Positions 1 to 6,956 of a DNA stretch of 8,341 nt are shown here, piece after piece (positions within the stretch are counted from its first letter, which is position 1; each line of letters opens with the position of its first letter). Location: positions 1 through 8,341 of the forward strand of contig JAEUSA010000169.1 in assembly GCA_016788945.1 (NCBI GenBank), given 5' to 3'. The translations under genes were made by a program, and so were the position numbers. This stretch comes from Leptospiraceae bacterium (lineage in GTDB: Bacteria; Spirochaetota; Leptospiria; Turneriellales; Turneriellaceae). A model generated the notes under the pieces. The model had not been told where the DNA came from, ran no database searches, and saw nothing but the letters and a program-made list of their open reading frames with translations.

Positions 1-483
1 GTTATTCGTCGAATCAAACCTGCCGCCAAGGCCGGTTTCGATCACTGCCCAGTGGCAGCCGCGGCGGTGAAAATGCGCGAAGGCGAGCGCTGTCATCGCG
101 TCAAAAAACGATAGTTGGCCAATATTCTGTTGGCGCGCCAATGCCCGCCATTCGTTTGTGAGATCGTCTGCGCTGATTGGCCCGCCGTTTATGGTGATGC
201 GTTCGCGCAGGCTGACAAAATGCGGAGACAAATAAGCTCCGGTGCGTAAGCCGAGAGCAGCCAACGCACGCGCGAGAAAGGTGGTCACACTGCCTTTGCC
301 GACCGTGCCGGCGATGTGCAGGGTACGGTAGCTAAATTGGGGGTTATCCATTGCTGACAAGAAGCGACGCAGTATGCCCGGATCGTACGCTCCCGGGGCG
401 AAGCGGCGGCTGCGTTCAAAATTGCGGTCGGCAAAAAAATTCAGGATGTCGTTTTCGATCGGTGCGGGCTCGGGAAGTTTCAT
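1..483 (-). CDS. folC: Folylpolyglutamate synthase / dihydrofolate synthase, N-terminal part (cut by window edge)
   Basis: FolC adds glutamate to folates, and in many bacteria also joins dihydropteroate to glutamate; it is an ATP-dependent cytoplasmic Mur-ligase-like enzyme. The first 161 codons are present and the frame is open to position 1. The P-loop HIAGTVGKGSV lies at residues 56-66. Further on are the folate-family segment TGAYLSPHFVSLRERI and, near the window edge, ETGLGGRFDSTN, equivalent to the family's GLGGRLDATN. The ATG at 483-481 overlaps the TGA of the upstream gene (ATGA), which suggests translational coupling; a GGAG lies about 17 bases upstream, too far to be an ideal ribosome site. 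One oddity is valine 61 in the P-loop, where the family usually has asparagine (GTNGKGS). The Walker A glycines, lysine and serine are intact, so the enzyme is probably functional. The ATPase centre and C-terminal domain lie outside the window. Confidence 0.94.
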   Translation of the reverse strand, partial: MKLPEPAPIENDILNFFADRNFERSRRFAPGAYDPGILRRFLSAMDNPQFSYRTLHIAGTVGKGSVTTFLARALAALGLRTGAYLSPHFVSLRERITINGGPISADDLTNEWRALARQQNIGQLSFFDAMTALAFAHFHRRGCHWAVIETGLGGRFDSTNN

Positions 484-2219
484 TTCAACTGTGCTTCAAT
501 CTCCTGCAGGCGATTGATCCACAGCTGCGTCGCGGCAGGGTCACCTTCTGCGGCATCGATCTTGCGCCTGAGTCGTTTTATTTCTTCGATGCGCCGGTAG
601 TTCTCAGCAAGCGTCGGATCTTCGTCCACGTCGAAAGGACTTACAAAGAAGAGAAAGTGATTCACGCCGCTCAACACGCGGCTGCGCAGATCGCGCTGTG
701 CGATGTGCAAGTAATACCGTCCGGCGCCGCGCGGCAGTTTGAAGGCGATGCGGCCTGACGAAGCCTTAATTTTCTTCTTGGGTAAAGTGTCGGGCTTGGT
801 ATCGACCTCTGCATAGTATTCACCGGGCATCAGGTTATGGATCAGGAAATTCGCCGTGCCCGGAGAAATCATGCGCGGCGCAACCTGTTGTTGCAGCAAT
901 ACCTCGGGTTCAGGCGGCGCATACTGCCAGACAATCGGAATATGATACACACGCGAATAAGATCCTGTTCGCATATTGCGCACCTGCAGATGCAAGACAT
1001 AAGCTCCCTCTTTACGCGCTGAAAACTGCAGAGTATTTGAGGGAATCAGCTTTGCTTCGTTGAGCGGTTCTGCGTCCGGGTTCTGGTCGAGCAGATAACG
1101 GTAGGCATACTCACTGCCCTTAGGTGTCGCCCAATGCACCATCATGACCGGGGGGTTGCGCTTGAGATCGAGGCGCCAATCAATGTCAGTAATGATTGCG
1201 GTCGGAGCACTCCAGGTTTCGAGAAAAATATGACGAATATCCGTTTCGAGCAGAAAGTTGAGATGGTTCGTATTGTCGATGATGGGGTAAAGTTTTCCGG
1301 GCCAGAATAGGCGCCGCTCTTCGAGTTTTGGCTTACGCCGGGGCCGCGGAAAATCGTCGTAAACCAAACGATATGCAGAAGAGATGCGATCTCCGGTCAG
1401 AATAATATTCAGCTCTTTATTGAATTTCAGCGGTATGACGCGCTCGACGTACGTGAGACGTGGATCTTTTTCGAGCAAATTCTGTCGCAGCGCACCGCTG
1501 GAGACATCGAACTGCCAGAGGCCGCCTTCAAGGTCGATGCCGATCAGATGCATCGTATTTCGGAAATTGTAAAACCGTGCATGCCTGATGGGGAAAGGCA
1601 GCGGGAAGTTGCGGTAATCGCCATTTTTCCAGAATGTCCAAGTTAGCCCAGAAGGTGACGAACTGACGTAGTGCACACCGCCATCGGCCCACTGCAAAAA
1701 CATCAGGTCGATCGGCTCGCGGCTGACCATGATGTCGTGTGTTCTGTTCTCGCTCCAGTACTTGATCATGTAGTTCTTGCGGTCATAGGCATAGAACAGG
1801 CACGAGGGATTACCGGCGATAATGTTCACGCGTGCATCGACATCGTACACATTGTAGCCGAGCGCAAATTCGTTCGAATATTTTACCGCACCGGTAAAAT
1901 CCATCGCTAAAAAGTGCATGATCTTTTCGGGATTATAAACCGTGACGATCAGGTCGCCGTCTTCCATGGGAAAATGTTTGATCAGATCGGGATTACGGCG
2001 AAACTGCGTGATCGGCTGCAGCGAACTCGCCTGATCGATAATGCGGCCGTACATCAGGCGGTTGTTGTCGTCGAGCGCAAAAAAACGCGTAATCCATGAC
2101 GACCATTGCGTACGTATGAGGCGCAATTTGCTGATCGGCCATTCTCCTTCACCTCTGACGGCAGAAGGTATAAAACACAACGCCGCGAGCAGAACAGATA
2201 TGAATCCGCGCCTGAGCAT
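480..2219 (-). CDS. Exported protein with N-terminal beta-rich region, two Ig-like domains and C-terminal coiled coil
   Basis: I do not recognise a named family. From ATG 2219 the protein has 579 residues. Residues 1-23 form a signal peptide (two arginines, then a hydrophobic stretch ending in FIPSAVRG), so it is exported; I see no lipobox. Residues about 25-330 are rich in aromatic beta-strand segments and could form a propeller, but no repeat signature is clear. Residues about 342-430 and 430-525 look like Ig/fibronectin-like domains. Each ends in a G-x-Y-x-L-H-x-x-x-R strand (H410 and H505), matched in the neighbouring exported protein. Residues about 537-579 are charged and helical, probably a coiled coil that could bind a partner. 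The ATG at 2219 overlaps the preceding stop (TGATG) and follows a GGGG; an in-frame GTG at 2228 is the alternative start. The stop overlaps the folC ATG. It probably acts in the periplasm or at the outer membrane with its neighbour. Biochemical function is unknown. Confidence 0.9.
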   Translation of the reverse strand: MLRRGFISVLLAALCFIPSAVRGEGEWPISKLRLIRTQWSSWITRFFALDDNNRLMYGRIIDQASSLQPITQFRRNPDLIKHFPMEDGDLIVTVYNPEKIMHFLAMDFTGAVKYSNEFALGYNVYDVDARVNIIAGNPSCLFYAYDRKNYMIKYWSENRTHDIMVSREPIDLMFLQWADGGVHYVSSSPSGLTWTFWKNGDYRNFPLPFPIRHARFYNFRNTMHLIGIDLEGGLWQFDVSSGALRQNLLEKDPRLTYVERVIPLKFNKELNIILTGDRISSAYRLVYDDFPRPRRKPKLEERRLFWPGKLYPIIDNTNHLNFLLETDIRHIFLETWSAPTAIITDIDWRLDLKRNPPVMMVHWATPKGSEYAYRYLLDQNPDAEPLNEAKLIPSNTLQFSARKEGAYVLHLQVRNMRTGSYSRVYHIPIVWQYAPPEPEVLLQQQVAPRMISPGTANFLIHNLMPGEYYAEVDTKPDTLPKKKIKASSGRIAFKLPRGAGRYYLHIAQRDLRSRVLSGVNHFLFFVSPFDVDEDPTLAENYRRIEEIKRLRRKIDAAEGDPAATQLWINRLQEIEAQLK

Positions 2220-4849
2220 CAACCCCACGCCCCGGCATAGAACATGATGCGTTTACGCTGCCATAGCGCCAACAGAGCTGCAATCAGCAACGCTACGCCG
2301 AGATAGGTATACAGACGCCGGCGGAATTCTTTGCGCAAGTCGGGCACCTCGATCATGCGGTTGTCATAGGCAAACTGACGTTTTTCGGGACCGCCGAAGA
2401 CGGTTTTTGCATTGAGAAAATAGTTACCTGGTTTTTGCAGGTAGATAAATTCGACAGGCCCGGAGAAATTAATTTCCCCCTGGGGAATGCGTTCTGCGCT
2501 TGCGATCTCCCAAACGAAACCTTTGACTTTGACGAGCTTCGGTTTGCAATCTTTGCGGTTGTTATTGCGACAGACATCAGAAGCATCGTACTGCAGGCGA
2601 ATCTCTAAAATGCCGCGGTCAAAAAAAGTGCTGATCAAGTCAGCCCTGCCGCCGACCTGCAGCGGATCGCGTTCGCGTACGGGTGGCAGTTTTTCATATT
2701 CGACATCGGTAAAGGCAAATTTCTTGCGCGCGCGCGGGTCATTCGAATCAAAATAAAAATGCCGCGGTGCAGCGCGCGTGCCGTCGCTGTACACGATGCC
2801 CAGAGAAATAACGCTGATACCCTTTTGCAGGTTGGTGATGCGTGCCGTATAAATATTGTCAGTAGCCTCGGTTTTGACGGATTTGCCGGCAAACGGGTCT
2901 TTGAGATCAAAACCCGATTGATAATACACTTCGCGTACGCCACGCAATCCATTGTCTTGAATCGTAAAGGTGATATCGGGCCGCGTGATCACATCGGCCT
3001 CGGCATTATGGCGGATTGTCAGATCGTTGCGCTCATTCTTACCGATGTCGATGCGGTAAAATGCGCGCTCCGAAACATTGCCGCCTAAATCGATGGCTTC
3101 GACGGCAAAGATGTACTTACCCGGCGGTACATTGTTGAACGCGAGTTCTCCGGTCGTCGTTTCGTCAGTAAACGTGCGCGGCAATTTCTGCCCCATGGCA
3201 AAACGGTAGGTCTGAATGCCGCTGTCATCGGCAGAGCTGAAGCGTAGAATGATATCTTGCCGCTCATCGGGAATTCCATTCTCATGCGTTGGGCTTGAGA
3301 CGATTGGCCGGCTCGGCGGCATCGAATCGATAACAAAAGGATAGTGAGTGACAGGCGACACATTGCCGGCGCGGTCGCGGTATTTCATATGCATGTAGTA
3401 CGCGCCGCCATTGAGGCCGGGTATAGTAATCTGGGTGGCGCGCGCGTTCAGGTTGAAGAGATCGGGGTCAGTGTCTTTCTGGTCATCGATAACATATGCA
3501 TAACTTTCGACGCCCGATAAATCTTGCGGATTGACCCAGGAAAATATGGCATCCCCCGATTTCGAAATTTTGCCGAGCGCGTGCGTACGCGAGAGCACCT
3601 GCAATGCACCTGCGGTTGTATCCGCTTCGCGCATACACAACCCGGGCCCGCAGCCATAGAGCAGAAACGGCCTGTCACCGAGGCGTACAAATTCGAGAGG
3701 TCGCTGCGCAATACCTTCTTTTGAAACTCTATGATCTACGCCGACATAAGCGTTGTCGGGTCGGTCGAGAAATTTCGCAAAAATTTGTGCACTGCCGCCA
3801 CGCATGTCTTGCCACGCGGTAACGACGGTGTCTCCGCCTGCTACGATTGCCGGCATGTACGCCGCGCCGCTGCTTTCGCTGACTTGTATCGGCTGCTGGT
3901 CCTCGGGTGCCGCAAACACGGTCCATATTTTGCCAGGGTTGGATTGCCAAACGAATACGAGTTTATCTTTTGTGTCTGTTACTCTCCCGGAAAAGTTCTG
4001 GAATCCGTTCGCCGTAACGCGTATGTTGCTACTCCAACTGAGCCCTTGATCGACGCTGAAAGCGCGGAAGATATCGTCGATCAGCGTCGCTTCAGCCCTG
4101 TTCTGATAAAGAATATCGAGCCGCGCACCGCGACGCAATACCGCCGGGAACAATGCACCGCGCGTGCCACCGCTGATTTCGGCGACGGCGACGATGCCGT
4201 TAAAAATGCCGCGACCACCCGTCGCAGCACTCAGATTAAAACGATTTGCCGCAGAAGGTTCTTGGTAAAGAATCATGTGTCGGCCCGGGGCGATCATTTT
4301 GGCAAGCGGCAGAATTGCATTCAGTTTGCCCGCGGTTGCCGGCAGTATCTGTTTGGCACCGATGCTGGTAGGCCCACCAGAGCCATAGGCATAATAGATG
4401 CCCGAAGCGCCTCCCTGCGGCAGTGTCTCTTGCCAGCTGATCAGAATTTCATCACCGAGCGCCGACACCGAAGGGTGTATCGGGAAAAGCTGCTCCGAAG
4501 GTGCTAAGGTGATTTCTGCGATCGGCAGCCTGACGAACGAACCCGATTCTGTGTAGGTTAAGATCAGGTCGAGTGTCGTGGGCGCATTTTTCACAAAAGG
4601 AGCCCTGAGCACCGTGCTCGCTGCGTAGATACGTGATTCGCTTTCGTGGCAACAAACTCCGTATTCCTCGACTTTTCTTTCCACCAGCGAAGGTTCGCCC
4701 CAGCCAATCGGCTCGGAGTGCAGTGGAATGAGCGAAGCAAGTAACAAAAAGAACGCAATGGCCGTCAGTTGTCTTTTTTTTGTCCGCGTATGAGAAATTT
4801 TAGGGTTTTTTTGGTATTTATTATTTAGAGAGGTTATTATGCTCACCAC
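2219..4849 (-). CDS. Large exported, C-terminally membrane-anchored protein with sialidase-like propeller and tandem Ig-like domains
   Basis: Numbering here starts at GTG 4849 (876 residues). A basic segment (TRTKKRQ) and hydrophobic stretch at about 28-42, followed by LHS, form a signal peptide with an unusually long n-region. Residues about 60-420 look like a beta-propeller of the BNR/sialidase type: a canonical Asp-box SVDQGLSW is at 265-272, and segments of the LVFVWQ and VVTAWQD type recur. No catalytic sialidase set was recognised, so binding or scaffolding is as likely as catalysis. Ig/fibronectin-like units follow at about 426-508, 511-603 and 611-703, the first two with paired D-x-x-GNVS strands (AGNVS, GGNVS). 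A further beta domain is at 726-837. A transmembrane helix at 846-863, followed by QRKR, suggests a short cytoplasmic tail and a periplasmic body. Cysteine pairs are at 65/66, 400/405 and 760/767. The start is uncertain: the only usual start codons near the signal peptide (GTG 4849 and 4846) overlap the divergent gene at 4839. Confidence 0.88.
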   Translation of the reverse strand: MVSIITSLNNKYQKNPKISHTRTKKRQLTAIAFFLLLASLIPLHSEPIGWGEPSLVERKVEEYGVCCHESESRIYAASTVLRAPFVKNAPTTLDLILTYTESGSFVRLPIAEITLAPSEQLFPIHPSVSALGDEILISWQETLPQGGASGIYYAYGSGGPTSIGAKQILPATAGKLNAILPLAKMIAPGRHMILYQEPSAANRFNLSAATGGRGIFNGIVAVAEISGGTRGALFPAVLRRGARLDILYQNRAEATLIDDIFRAFSVDQGLSWSSNIRVTANGFQNFSGRVTDTKDKLVFVWQSNPGKIWTVFAAPEDQQPIQVSESSGAAYMPAIVAGGDTVVTAWQDMRGGSAQIFAKFLDRPDNAYVGVDHRVSKEGIAQRPLEFVRLGDRPFLLYGCGPGLCMREADTTAGALQVLSRTHALGKISKSGDAIFSWVNPQDLSGVESYAYVIDDQKDTDPDLFNLNARATQITIPGLNGGAYYMHMKYRDRAGNVSPVTHYPFVIDSMPPSRPIVSSPTHENGIPDERQDIILRFSSADDSGIQTYRFAMGQKLPRTFTDETTTGELAFNNVPPGKYIFAVEAIDLGGNVSERAFYRIDIGKNERNDLTIRHNAEADVITRPDITFTIQDNGLRGVREVYYQSGFDLKDPFAGKSVKTEATDNIYTARITNLQKGISVISLGIVYSDGTRAAPRHFYFDSNDPRARKKFAFTDVEYEKLPPVRERDPLQVGGRADLISTFFDRGILEIRLQYDASDVCRNNNRKDCKPKLVKVKGFVWEIASAERIPQGEINFSGPVEFIYLQKPGNYFLNAKTVFGGPEKRQFAYDNRMIEVPDLRKEFRRRLYTYLGVALLIAALLALWQRKRIMFYAGAWG
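4827..4833 (+). promoter_or_regulatory. Strong Shine-Dalgarno site for the gene at 4839
   Basis: AGAGAGG lies five bases before the ATG at 4839. It is the best ribosome-binding site in the window, and it supports the small plus-strand gene being real rather than a shadow of the divergent gene. The bases before it are AT-rich (TATTTATTATTT), but I could not pair a convincing -35 with a -10. Confidence 0.75.
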
Positions 4850-5276
4850 CAGTATCTCATTACCCGCAAGCGTCGCGCAGATGTGGCGCACACGGCAACA
4901 CGATATCATGAAGGCCGCCGTGCGTATGTTGCGCATTTACCTGCGCCACTTTCCGTTGCGTCGAGGTGTCACGCGCAGCTACAATCGCACCAGTGGGGAT
5001 TATCAGATTGTCTGCACGCGTTTTTCCGCAGCGGAATATGATGCTCTCCATTGCGCGGCCGCCGGCCTGCGTGTCAGCGTGTCTTCGTTGGTTTATCGTA
5101 TGATTTGTCTTTGGTTGAAACCTACCCGCAGACGCCAAGATAATCGATTTGTGGCTAACTATAATCTGATTTTGGGTAATTGGGGGCAATCTGCCGGAAT
5201 TTACACCGAATGTTTGCTTTTCTACCCGAAGATGCCAGCAATTAACCTGACGCACGACGGGAAAAACAAACCCTGA
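4839..5276 (+). CDS. Small ribbon-helix-helix-like protein of unknown function
   Basis: A 145-residue protein. Residues about 1-40 are mainly helical and basic. Residues about 55-93 read as a beta-strand (YQIVCTRFS), a helix (AAEYDALHCAAAGL), a turn (RVSVSS) and a second helix (LVYRMICLWLK). That order resembles ribbon-helix-helix DNA-binding domains of the CopG/Arc type. A basic patch KPTRRR follows, then a roughly 45-residue tail with aromatic and hydrophobic positions. The excellent Shine-Dalgarno and the ATG leave little doubt about translation initiation. The gene stands alone: divergent from the exported-protein operon and convergent, 20 bp away, with the hydrolase gene. It could regulate either neighbour or itself, but nothing seen proves DNA binding. 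It may belong to a family amplified in Leptospirales (I thought of DUF1564-type proteins, from memory only). The reverse-strand frame here shows no family features and is probably a shadow. Confidence 0.72.
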   Translation: MLTTSISLPASVAQMWRTRQHDIMKAAVRMLRIYLRHFPLRRGVTRSYNRTSGDYQIVCTRFSAAEYDALHCAAAGLRVSVSSLVYRMICLWLKPTRRRQDNRFVANYNLILGNWGQSAGIYTECLLFYPKMPAINLTHDGKNKP

Positions 5277-5282
5277 CGCACG
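5246..5282. repeat. Two 11-bp direct repeats CCTGACGCACG at the convergent gene ends
   Basis: CCTGACGCACG occurs exactly at 5246-5256 and 5272-5282, start to start 26 bp apart. The first copy is inside the 3' end of the RHH-like gene; the second includes its TGA stop and continues into the 20-bp gap before the hydrolase gene end. No hairpin with a T-run is present here, so it is not an evident terminator. It could be a small tandem duplication of the gene end. Confidence 0.55.
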
Positions 5283-5296
5283 CAACATCGCAATTC

Positions 5297-6253
5297 TCAC
5301 AACTCGAGCTCGAGACCCTCGTAAGCCGATACAATCTGCAGCGGATGGTTTGGAGCCATCATGCTTTTGTACTTGATCGCCTGCAGGGTTACGTTATCCA
5401 TCTTGGCGTCGTCGTATGAGGGATCGTGGTGGTAGAGCACGAGTTTCTTGACTTCGCTCTTAATAGCGATGTCTGTGGCAATAGCGGCCGATGAATGGCC
5501 CCAATCGATTTTCTGCAGGGACTCTTCAAAGGTATATTGTGTGTCGAATACGAGAACATCCGCGCCAAAAAAATAGTCGATGTACGGACCGATGTCTTCG
5601 AGCGTTTCAAGATTGAATTCAGCATCGGAACAAAAAATGAAGGTTTTGCCATTGGGTTGCCTGAACTTATAGGAATAGCATCCACCGGGATGCCGCACCG
5701 ATTTGGCGGAAATATTCAGCCCGTAAACGTCGACGCTCTCCGTTTCCGGAAAGTGGTGGAAGATACGTTCGGCGTTAAGTTCATCGAAGGTCAGCGGAAA
5801 GTGCGTGGTGATCATCTGATAGCGCAGACGGTCTTCGATGTCGGGAAAGCACGAATAAAAGTGCAGTTTGTTGCCTGGTATGAAGATCGGTACAAAAAAC
5901 ATCAGGCCTTGAATATGGTCCCAATGCGAATGGGTGAAGAAAAAAGCCATTTCATCTTTGCCGGTGAGTTTGCCGCGTGCCATCAGCGCGTTGCCGAGAG
6001 GCCGCAAACCTGTACCAGCGTCGATGATGATGGTTTTATTTTCTGTGGTTTGTATTTCTATGCAGGTTGTGTTACCACCGTAAGTGCCGCGAATCGACAG
6101 CGGCAGATTGCCAAGGAAGTTTTCAATAGCTTCTTTTGACAGAATATCCGCAGGTTTCGCCAGTTCAAGCACCTTGCGTATTTTGTCTTCAACCTGGCGG
6201 GCGGTAATCGCGGTCGCCAGCGAACCCCGCACCCCCCAAAACCGGACGAACAT
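5297..6253 (-). CDS. Metallo-beta-lactamase-fold hydrolase (COG1235/phosphodiesterase-like)
   Basis: A 318-residue soluble cytoplasmic hydrolase of the MBL fold, numbered from ATG 6253. The family opening FWGVRGS is at 4-10, then GTYGGNTTC at about 56-64 and the second-strand IIIDAGTGLRPLG. The metal-binding motif THSHWDH has H108, H110, D112 and H113. Other likely metal ligands are H188 (in HPGG), D210 (in CSDAEFN) and a histidine in YHHDP (275/276). A WGHS segment (H253) is typical of the phosphodiesterase/RNase Z-like subgroup. The substrate is unknown; cyclic nucleotides or other phosphodiesters are plausible by family only. About 40 residues, mostly helical, separate VRGS from YGGNT, longer than in compact members. 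The family's usual beginning (M-x-V-x-FWGVRGS) favours ATG 6253, but GGGGAG is then only 2 bases away; ATG 6268 and GTG 6277 are in-frame alternatives. No signal peptide. Confidence 0.93.
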   Translation of the reverse strand: MFVRFWGVRGSLATAITARQVEDKIRKVLELAKPADILSKEAIENFLGNLPLSIRGTYGGNTTCIEIQTTENKTIIIDAGTGLRPLGNALMARGKLTGKDEMAFFFTHSHWDHIQGLMFFVPIFIPGNKLHFYSCFPDIEDRLRYQMITTHFPLTFDELNAERIFHHFPETESVDVYGLNISAKSVRHPGGCYSYKFRQPNGKTFIFCSDAEFNLETLEDIGPYIDYFFGADVLVFDTQYTFEESLQKIDWGHSSAAIATDIAIKSEVKKLVLYHHDPSYDDAKMDNVTLQAIKYKSMMAPNHPLQIVSAYEGLELEL

Positions 6254-6289
6254 CGCTCCCCATTTCATAGCGGGCACGCGTCAGCAATG

Positions 6290-6317
6290 ATTTTAATGGA
6301 TGTCTGGCCACCGCCAA
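6290..6317 (-). promoter_or_regulatory. Candidate sigma70-type promoter for the MBL hydrolase
   Basis: Read on the minus strand, TTGGCG (6317-6312) and TAAAAT (6295-6290) are 16 bp apart, matching 4/6 and 5/6 of the consensus. A start near 6283 would give a short leader to ATG 6268 or 6253 and would argue against GTG 6277. On the plus strand the same AT-rich spot reads TTTAAT (6292-6297), a possible -10 for the marC-like gene, but without a matching -35. The element is short and AT-rich matches arise by chance. Confidence 0.32.
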
Positions 6318-6333
6318 ATAAAGAAGCGGGTCT

Positions 6334-6921
6334 ATGGAGCTCTTTTTCAAGCAGCTGCTGATTACCTTCATACCGATCTTTGTCGCCATGGATGCGCTCG
6401 GTATTCTGCCCATTTTTGTCGGCATGACGAGGCGCCAGTCGGTCAGCGAACGTCGACGCATTGTCCGTTTGTCGATGGTGACGGCATTGATTCTGACCGC
6501 GCTGTTTACGGTCCTTGGCAAGGCCATTTTCCGTTTTATGGGCATTACGGTTTTTGATTTTATGGTGGCAGGCGGAGTAATCCTTTTTATTCTCGCGATT
6601 CTCGACGTGATGGGGGCGCGCCACGCTCACGACGATGACGCCGGGGTGATGGGCATTGTTCCTTTGGGGACGCCGATGGTTGCTGGGCCCGCGCTGATTA
6701 CTACATGCGTGCTCATGGCAAATGAATATGGGGTTTGGGTGACGCTGATATCGTTATTGCTGAATATTCTCGTCGCCGGCATACTCTTCTCGTTCGGCCA
6801 TGTTTTAACAAAAGTTATTGGTGAGGCCGGTTCTGCCGCGCTCTCGAAGATTACAAGCCTGCTGCTTGCGTCGATCGCGGTGATGATGGTGAGGCGCGGC
6901 GTGCTCTCGATGGTTAACTGA
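6334..6921 (+). CDS. MarC family (UPF0056) inner-membrane protein
   Basis: A 195-residue polytopic membrane protein of the MarC/YchE/YhgN family, whose transport substrate is not established; the early link of MarC to multiple antibiotic resistance was not upheld. The length is typical. Family signatures are visible: FVAMDALGILPIFVGMT at about 16-32, the AGGVILFILAI helix at 79-89, and VPLGTPMVAGPALITT at 109-124. Six hydrophobic helices can be placed at about 7-29, 44-63, 71-92, 107-127, 134-155 and 170-190. A histidine/aspartate-rich loop (ARHAHDDDAG) lies between the third and fourth helices. The ribosome-binding region is weak (AAGAAGCGGG before the ATG). It is divergent from the MBL hydrolase and 35 bp upstream of the next membrane protein, so it probably leads a three-gene operon. 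No functional tie to the sugar dehydrogenase is evident. Confidence 0.93.
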   Translation: MELFFKQLLITFIPIFVAMDALGILPIFVGMTRRQSVSERRRIVRLSMVTALILTALFTVLGKAIFRFMGITVFDFMVAGGVILFILAILDVMGARHAHDDDAGVMGIVPLGTPMVAGPALITTCVLMANEYGVWVTLISLLLNILVAGILFSFGHVLTKVIGEAGSAALSKITSLLLASIAVMMVRRGVLSMVN

Positions 6922-6956
6922 TTGACGCTGCATACAAAGCGGATTTCGGCTGTTTT

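Noticed and set aside
2722..2738. Alternating GC run (GCGCGCGCGCG), possible Z-DNA
   Set aside because: Short, within coding sequence for an Arg-Ala repeat, and expected at this base composition.
3731..4507. Long plus-strand open frame (258 codons) antisense to the large exported protein gene
   Set aside because: It has no recognisable motif or good ribosome site, and its residues look like a GC-biased shadow. The opposite frame carries an Asp-box and Ig-like domains.
5257..5296. Possible bidirectional terminator between the convergent genes
   Set aside because: Only a GGG/CCC stem can be drawn around AAAAACAAA; the flanking bases do not pair and no T-run follows.
4860..5300. Minus-strand open frame opposite the RHH-like gene
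   Set aside because: The composition has no domain pattern, while the plus frame has a strong Shine-Dalgarno and a fold-like pattern. It would also overlap the end of the MBL hydrolase gene.
5303..5314. 12-bp perfect palindrome CTCGAGCTCGAG
   Set aside because: It encodes the alternating Glu-Leu end of the MBL hydrolase, and there is no T-run or longer stem. It is most likely a by-product of coding.
6189..6630. Minus-strand frames opposite the start of the MarC-like gene
   Set aside because: They lie antisense to conserved MarC motifs and show low-complexity basic residues typical of shadows.
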